Positions 5,015-9,178 of a stretch of DNA of 9,178 nucleotides are shown here, in pieces. Location of the stretch: contig CAKRKK010000088.1 of assembly GCA_934358235.1 (NCBI GenBank), forward strand, positions 1 to 9,178, in the 5' to 3' direction. Made by a program: the position numbers and the translations under genes. Below the pieces are notes generated by a model. The model did not search any database, had not been told where the DNA came from, and was given only the letters and a program-made list of their open reading frames with translations. Source of the stretch: an uncultured Lachnospira sp. (GTDB lineage: Bacteria > Bacillota > Clostridia > Lachnospirales > Lachnospiraceae). Positions within the stretch are counted from its first letter, which is position 1. Each line of letters begins with the position of its first letter.

Positions 5015-7195
5015 TTACAGGTGTAACACTCTTTCCTTAATCTCCTGTGTACGTCCCTGATTCCAGAACTGTGTACCAATATATCCACATGTTCTTCTGG
5101 CAACGTTCATCTTATCCTGATTACGGTTTCCACAATTAGGGCACTCCCATATAAGCTTTCCATCATCATCAGTAATTATCTGAATCTGTCCTGTGTATCC
5201 GCATTCCTGGCAGTAGTCACTCTTTGTATTAAGCTCAGCATACATAATATTATCGTATATAAACTGCATAACAGAAAGAACGGCTGGTATGTTATCATTC
5301 ATATCCGGAACCTCTACATAGCTTATGGCTCCACCTGGCGAAAGCTCCTGGAACTGTGCTTCAAACTTTAATTTATCAAAAGCATTTATATTCTCTGTTA
5401 CGTGGACATGATAGCTGTTAGTTATATAGTTCTTATCTGTAACCCCTTTAATCTTGCCGAATCTCTTCTGAAGATTCTTAGCAAACTTATAAGTTGTTGA
5501 TTCAAGTGGTGTTCCATACAGACTAAAATCAATATTAGTTTCCTCCGCCCATCTGTTACATGTATCTCTTAAATAGGTCATAACCTTTAAGGCAAACTCT
5601 GTTCCCTCTGGTGCTGTATGTGTAACTCCCTTCATATAATAAGTACATTCACACAAGCCTGCATATCCCAGAGATATTGTTGAATAGCCTCCATAAAGCA
5701 GCTTATCTATGGTTTCACCCTTCTTTAATCTTGCAAGTGCCCCATTCTGCCATAATATAGGTGCAACATCAGAAGGTGTTCCCTTTAATCTGTAATGTCT
5801 GCACATAAGTGCTCTCTTGCAAAGCTCAAGTCTTTCGTCAAGAATCTTCCAGAACTTATCCATATCCTTACCTGATGAGCAGGCAGCATCAACAAGATTA
5901 AGAGTTACAACTCCCTGGTTAAATCTTCCATAATACTTAGGCTTTCCTGTTTCAGAATCAATGTATGGCGTAAGGAAGGAACGGCAGCCCATACAAGGGA
6001 AACAATGTCCATCACCATTCTTATCAACCTTAAGCTTCTTCATAATCTTCTCTGAAATATAATCAGGTACCATTCTCTTTGCTGTACACTCAGCAGCAAG
6101 CTGTGTAAGCTTCCAATACTTAGAGTTTTCCCTTATATTATCTTCCTCCAGAACATATATAAGCTTAGGGAAGGCTGGCGTAATCCATACTCCCTTTTCA
6201 TTCTTGACACCCTGAATTCTCTGCTTTAATACCTCTTCGATAACAAGTGCAAGGTCTTCTCTTGTCTGTCCCTCAGGAACTTCATCAATATACATAAATA
6301 CAGTAACGAAAGGTGCCTGTCCATTAGTTGTCATAAGTGTGATTACCTGATACTGTATCATCTGTACGCCACGCTTTATTTCATCTCTTACTCTAAGCTC
6401 TGCAACCTCGTGTATCTTTTCCTCACTTGCATCTATTCCTGTCGCCTTGAATTCTTCCGCTACCTGCTTTATGAACTTTTCCCTGCTTATCTGGACAAAT
6501 GGAGCAAGGTGTGCAAGTGAAATGCTCTGTCCACCATACTGTGAGCTCGCAATCTGTGCTATTGCCTGAGTTGCTATATTACAGGCAGTTGAAAAGCTGT
6601 GTGGCTTCTCTATCATAGTTTCACTTATTACTGTACCATTCTGCAGCATATCCTCAAGATTAACCAGGCAGCAGTTATGCATATGCTGTGCAAAATAATC
6701 TGCATCATGGAAATGTATAAGTCCCTGTTCGTGTGCATCTACTATATCAGCAGGAAGCAGGAATCTCTTAGTAATATCCTTACTCACTTCACCTGCCATA
6801 TAATCTCTCTGCACACTATTAACCGTAGGATTCTTATTGGAATTCTCCTGCTTAACCTCTTCGTTATTGCATTCAAGAAGACTTAATATCTGCTGGTCTG
6901 TTGAGTTGGACTTTCTTACTAATGCTCTTTTATATCTATAAGTGATATACTTTCTTGCAACTGCAAATGCCCTGAGGTTCATAATCTGATTCTCAACCAG
7001 ATCCTGAATCTCCTCAACATTAAGAGATCTGTTCATCTCCTCACATATGCTCTCTACATTATCTGATATTGTCTGAATCTGCTCATCGGAAAGTCTTTCA
7101 CTATGTACAACCTCCTGATTTGCCTTGGATACTGCAGCCATAATCTTGGTAATGTCAAATGTCACTTCTGAACCACTACGCTTAATTATCTTCAT
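5015..7195 (-). CDS. nrdD: Anaerobic ribonucleoside-triphosphate reductase (class III, glycyl radical)
   Basis: Reduces ribonucleoside triphosphates to dNTPs without oxygen, using a glycyl radical installed by the radical-SAM activase NrdG. Of 726 residues, 1-95 form an ATP-cone (MKIIKRSGSEVTFDITKI), the allosteric activity site. The catalytic barrel follows, with HMHNCC (171-176) and FPCMGCRSFL (399-408), whose C404 is the likely thiyl-radical cysteine. The C-terminus has a four-Cys zinc site (C662, C665, C685, C688) and the glycyl-radical motif RRTCGYIG, with G704 as radical site. All key residues are present and the length is normal. The start at 7195 is forced: an in-frame stop lies three codons upstream, and GGGAGGG (7213-7207) precedes it by about 11 nt. 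It has its own promoter with NrdR boxes and a strong terminator. nrdG does not follow it and must be elsewhere. Confidence 0.97.
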   Translation of the reverse strand: MKIIKRSGSEVTFDITKIMAAVSKANQEVVHSERLSDEQIQTISDNVESICEEMNRSLNVEEIQDLVENQIMNLRAFAVARKYITYRYKRALVRKSNSTDQQILSLLECNNEEVKQENSNKNPTVNSVQRDYMAGEVSKDITKRFLLPADIVDAHEQGLIHFHDADYFAQHMHNCCLVNLEDMLQNGTVISETMIEKPHSFSTACNIATQAIAQIASSQYGGQSISLAHLAPFVQISREKFIKQVAEEFKATGIDASEEKIHEVAELRVRDEIKRGVQMIQYQVITLMTTNGQAPFVTVFMYIDEVPEGQTREDLALVIEEVLKQRIQGVKNEKGVWITPAFPKLIYVLEEDNIRENSKYWKLTQLAAECTAKRMVPDYISEKIMKKLKVDKNGDGHCFPCMGCRSFLTPYIDSETGKPKYYGRFNQGVVTLNLVDAACSSGKDMDKFWKILDERLELCKRALMCRHYRLKGTPSDVAPILWQNGALARLKKGETIDKLLYGGYSTISLGYAGLCECTYYMKGVTHTAPEGTEFALKVMTYLRDTCNRWAEETNIDFSLYGTPLESTTYKFAKNLQKRFGKIKGVTDKNYITNSYHVHVTENINAFDKLKFEAQFQELSPGGAISYVEVPDMNDNIPAVLSVMQFIYDNIMYAELNTKSDYCQECGYTGQIQIITDDDGKLIWECPNCGNRNQDKMNVARRTCGYIGTQFWNQGRTQEIKERVLHL

Positions 7196-7295
7196 CTTTA
7201 ATCAAACCCTCCCATTCATATATACCTGATTATATATTAAACACCCGCTAATATATAACACAATACTTATCTGTAAAGTCCCATAGACAATGTAA

Positions 7296-7331
7296 TGCAC
7301 TATACAAGTGTCCATTCACCTGTATAGTGCA
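7296..7331 (-). promoter_or_regulatory. Hairpin in the nrdD leader
   Basis: TGCACTATACA and TGTATAGTGCA are exact complements; inside, one mismatch and a further GTG/CAC pair close a TCCATT (plus-strand) loop. It lies about 25-60 nt after the predicted transcription start and 100 nt before the nrdD start codon. There is no U-run, so it is not a normal terminator. Each arm contains CACTATA, matching an NrdR half-box, so it could act as RNA structure or as extra DNA sites. Confidence 0.55.
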
Positions 7332-7360
7332 TCAATAATCACTATCTTTGAACTAGTTAA

Positions 7361-7389
7361 ATTCTACAACATATTGGCGTTTACGTCAA
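7361..7389 (-). promoter_or_regulatory. nrdD: Sigma-A promoter of nrdD
   Basis: Minus strand: TTGACG (7389-7384), exactly 17 nt, TAGAAT (7366-7361). Each hexamer differs from consensus at one position. Predicted start near 7354. One NrdR box covers the spacer and touches the -10; the other lies just upstream of the -35. Confidence 0.8.
7364..7379. promoter_or_regulatory. NrdR box 2 (weaker, promoter-proximal)
   Basis: Against the published NrdR consensus acaCwAtATaTwGtgt, the core CAACATATTG matches nine of ten positions while the flanks are poor. Its centre is exactly 32 bp from box 1, the spacing known for NrdR pairs, and this supports an otherwise modest match. It overlaps the -10 and spacer, so binding should repress. 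Confidence 0.65.
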
Positions 7390-7395
7390 CTCACT

Positions 7396-7411
7396 ACACT
7401 ATATATAGTAT
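7396..7411. promoter_or_regulatory. NrdR box 1 (strong)
   Basis: ACACTATATATAGTAT matches 15 of 16 positions of the NrdR box consensus, with a perfect 12-bp palindromic core (7398-7409). It lies directly upstream of the nrdD -35. NrdR is the ATP-cone repressor of ribonucleotide reductase genes; its own gene is not in the window. Confidence 0.85.
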
Positions 7412-7510
7412 TGCTCACATATTCGCCTCTACGCCTTGCCACTACTGGCTTTCCCGAATTACAGCAGAATTATATTTACCAAAATACTTTAAACAATTCT
7501 TTAAGTAACT

Positions 7511-7542
7511 GTATCATATTTCCTATGGACATAGGCTGATAC
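7511..7542. other. Stem-loop downstream of the diguanylate cyclase gene
   Basis: GTATCA/TGATAC and CCTATG/CATAGG form two stacked 6-bp inverted repeats separated by an asymmetric internal loop, 38-70 nt after the cyclase stop. No U-run follows on the minus strand, so it may be a poor terminator, an mRNA 3'-end protector, or chance. Confidence 0.35.
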
Positions 7543-7580
7543 AAAACAAATAATATCCAATACCTGCCACATATATTATG

Positions 7581-9178
7581 TCAGATAGAATTCTCAAGTA
7601 TAATGTTAATCAATGTTGCTGTTATTATACTGCATTCTATCTCATATTCAGCCCACTGAGATGCAGCCTTCATTCTATTAATTGTAATCAGGCCTTTCAT
7701 ATCGTCCTTGCCTCCTATACAACACTGTATAGTAGAAAATATACCTCTCCTTCGCATCTCTTCAACAAACTCAGGAGCAACATCCTGATTATTATTCACA
7801 AAACTTGCTGCTATATATGTCTTGTCAGCCATAAGTCTTAAAAAGCCCTCTGAACGCACATATGACGTATCCTCTTTATCTATCTGTGTGCCTAAGGATA
7901 TTACCTTTTCCAGATTGCTGCCCTTGTATATGCTTATATTATCAACCTTATATACATTAATCATATGGTCAAGCATTGACATAACTGCTTCTTTCTTATT
8001 CTGATTATACTGAACCATAATATCTGTAAGATATCTTAGTTCCCTCATCTCTCTGCCATCATTAACTATCTTGTCCTTCTTATTGAGGGAATTCTCATAG
8101 CTCTCTCTATGCATCTCATCCCTGAAGAATACATAACGATCTCTTCCCTTTTCCTTAGCAACATAAAGGCAGAAATCAGCTTTCTTAAACAGCTCCTCAT
8201 ATTCGTGTCCATTATTCGGGCTGAAAGCTACACCTATTGAGGTAGTTACCTGGAAATTCTCATAATCATTCTTGAACTCCCACTTAACCTGTGTCCTTAT
8301 TGCACGCAATATACCTCTTAACGCATAATCATCATTGATTCCATTAAGAACAATCAAAAACTCATCGCCGCCGATTCTTCCTACAACTCCATCCTCGCCA
8401 ACAACCTCTTTAAGCTTTCTGGCAACTCTTGTAAGCACCTTATCCCCATACAGATGTCCGTATCTGTCATTAACCTGCTTGAAATAATCTATATCAAGGA
8501 TAACTATACTTACTCTGTTTATAGTATTCTGCTTGACAAGTCTGGCAGCATACTCTGTAATAGTCTTTTTATTATATACCTTTGTCAGGGAATCCATAGT
8601 AAGCTCATCTACAACCTCAACGATATTCCCCATGCTGTTAACACCATCCGCAAGCACAATTCTACCAGTAACTATATTCTCACCAGTATATTTAGTATAT
8701 ATAGTTCCAATAAACTTAACCTTTTCCATAGCTTTGCCATAGGTTCTTATGCTTGTAGTTAACTTTACACAGAAATCAGACATATATGTCCTGATACAGT
8801 TAATAAGTCCATCAAGCTCTATAATATCCTCTTTAGCAACTCTTCCATCTGCCATATATTCACGCCATGCATCAAGCGGCATGCAGACTACTATTTCTCT
8901 TGAGCTTGCCTCATAACGCACAATCTTAAGCTCGCCGGTGCGCTCCGAATATGTAAATACATATTCTCCTGTCAGCGCCATAACAACGCGTTCTCTGGCT
9001 ATATCGTCACATATTCTGTAGTTAGTTTCTACTACACTGTCTATGTCAATTATCTCAACATCTATATTTCGTAATGCAACATTCCCCTCAAATGCTGTCA
9101 GCTTTACAAGATTCAATCTATATTCCCCTTCACTGTTTCTTAGCTGAAAGCACTTCTCTGTTGCTACACCATCAAACC
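7581..9178 (-). CDS. PAS-GGDEF-GAF-like diguanylate cyclase (5' end outside window)
   Basis: Predicted to join two GTP into the second messenger c-di-GMP in the cytoplasm under control of sensory domains. The frame stays open through 9176, and the 20 residues before a TTG at 9116 (including CFQLRNSEGEYR) look like the end of a PAS fold, so the gene continues past the right edge and 531 codons are visible. Numbering from that TTG: the end of a first PAS (to about 25), a second PAS-like region (about 45-150), a GGDEF domain (about 173-332) with DSLTKVYNKK, ILDIDYFKQVNDRYGH and the intact active site RIGGDEF (GGDEF at 8372-8358), then a GAF-like domain (about 360-505) with an unusual C-terminal position. 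The inhibitory I-site RxxD is replaced by GEDG, so product feedback at that site is not expected. No transmembrane segment is seen in the visible part. Confidence 0.9.
   Translation of the reverse strand, partial: FDGVATEKCFQLRNSEGEYRLNLVKLTAFEGNVALRNIDVEIIDIDSVVETNYRICDDIARERVVMALTGEYVFTYSERTGELKIVRYEASSREIVVCMPLDAWREYMADGRVAKEDIIELDGLINCIRTYMSDFCVKLTTSIRTYGKAMEKVKFIGTIYTKYTGENIVTGRIVLADGVNSMGNIVEVVDELTMDSLTKVYNKKTITEYAARLVKQNTINRVSIVILDIDYFKQVNDRYGHLYGDKVLTRVARKLKEVVGEDGVVGRIGGDEFLIVLNGINDDYALRGILRAIRTQVKWEFKNDYENFQVTTSIGVAFSPNNGHEYEELFKKADFCLYVAKEKGRDRYVFFRDEMHRESYENSLNKKDKIVNDGREMRELRYLTDIMVQYNQNKKEAVMSMLDHMINVYKVDNISIYKGSNLEKVISLGTQIDKEDTSYVRSEGFLRLMADKTYIAASFVNNNQDVAPEFVEEMRRRGIFSTIQCCIGGKDDMKGLITINRMKAASQWAEYEIECSIITATLINIILENSI

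Larger units (their letters stand above)
7196..7580. other. 385-nt nrdD control region
   Basis: No gene is visible. From the nrdD side it holds the ribosome site (7207-7213), about 160 nt of leader with a hairpin (7296-7331), the promoter (7361-7389), two NrdR boxes (7364-7379 and 7396-7411) and, nearer the cyclase gene, a stem-loop (7511-7542). I saw no cobalamin riboswitch consensus. Confidence 0.7.

Noticed and set aside
6599..6886. 95-codon plus-strand ORF inside nrdD
   Set aside because: Antisense shadow of a fully conserved nrdD frame; no ribosome site or domain.
7196..7354. Cobalamin or other riboswitch in the nrdD leader
   Set aside because: No B12-box-like consensus or multi-helix fold was visible; only a single hairpin is supported.
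7308..7508. 66-codon plus-strand ORF in the nrdD control region
   Set aside because: It covers the promoter and NrdR boxes of nrdD and has no ribosome site.
8454..8762. 102-codon plus-strand ORF inside the cyclase gene
   Set aside because: Antisense shadow of the GGDEF/PAS coding frame; composition is that of a reversed coding strand.
9114..9116. TTG start for the diguanylate cyclase, with AAGGGG nearby
   Set aside because: The frame stays open to the window edge and the 20 upstream codons read like PAS-domain sequence, so the gene is better treated as 5' partial. An internal TTG start cannot be fully excluded.

Overview
The window comes from an AT-rich, low-GC Gram-positive anaerobe, most likely a clostridial Firmicute of the Lachnospiraceae type. 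The reasons are an oxygen-sensitive class III ribonucleotide reductase, a long Firmicute-type asparagine synthetase, an InlB-B-repeat surface protein, strong AGGAGG-like ribosome binding sites and very AT-rich spacers. The family assignment is inference; no rRNA or other marker gene is present.

Layout. (1) 1-1622, minus strand: 5' part of a large secreted or surface protein with a signal peptide and InlB-B/MucBP-like repeat modules; its 3' end lies beyond the left edge. A 46-codon small ORF with a good ribosome binding site (1606-1746, minus) overlaps its start by 17 nt. (2) 1747-2632: an 886-nt spacer holding two divergent promoter candidates, a long leader for the minus-strand unit with a 7-codon ORF behind a near-perfect Shine-Dalgarno, a 41-nt tandem repeat, and an 8-copy 11-nt tandem repeat lying between the two promoters. 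(3) 2633-4474, plus: complete asnB. (4) 4475-5014: a repeat-rich convergent spacer with 18-nt and 16-nt tandem repeats, a duplicated ~44-nt stem-loop element, a 17-nt motif in three copies, a 29-nt palindrome and a strong bidirectional terminator. (5) 5015-7195, minus: complete nrdD. (6) 7196-7580: nrdD control region with a sigma-A promoter overlapped by a pair of NrdR boxes 32 bp apart, then a hairpin in the leader. (7) 7581-9178, minus: 3' part of a PAS-PAS-GGDEF-GAF-like diguanylate cyclase; its 5' end lies beyond the right edge.

The coding genes are recognisable families doing separate jobs: asparagine synthesis, anaerobic dNTP synthesis, c-di-GMP signalling and the cell surface. They do not form one operon. 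The points of most interest are in the non-coding DNA: the NrdR operator/promoter layout of nrdD, the unusual density of unrelated short tandem repeats on both sides of asnB, and the small overlapping ORF ahead of the surface protein. I did not find a convincing new multi-gene system.
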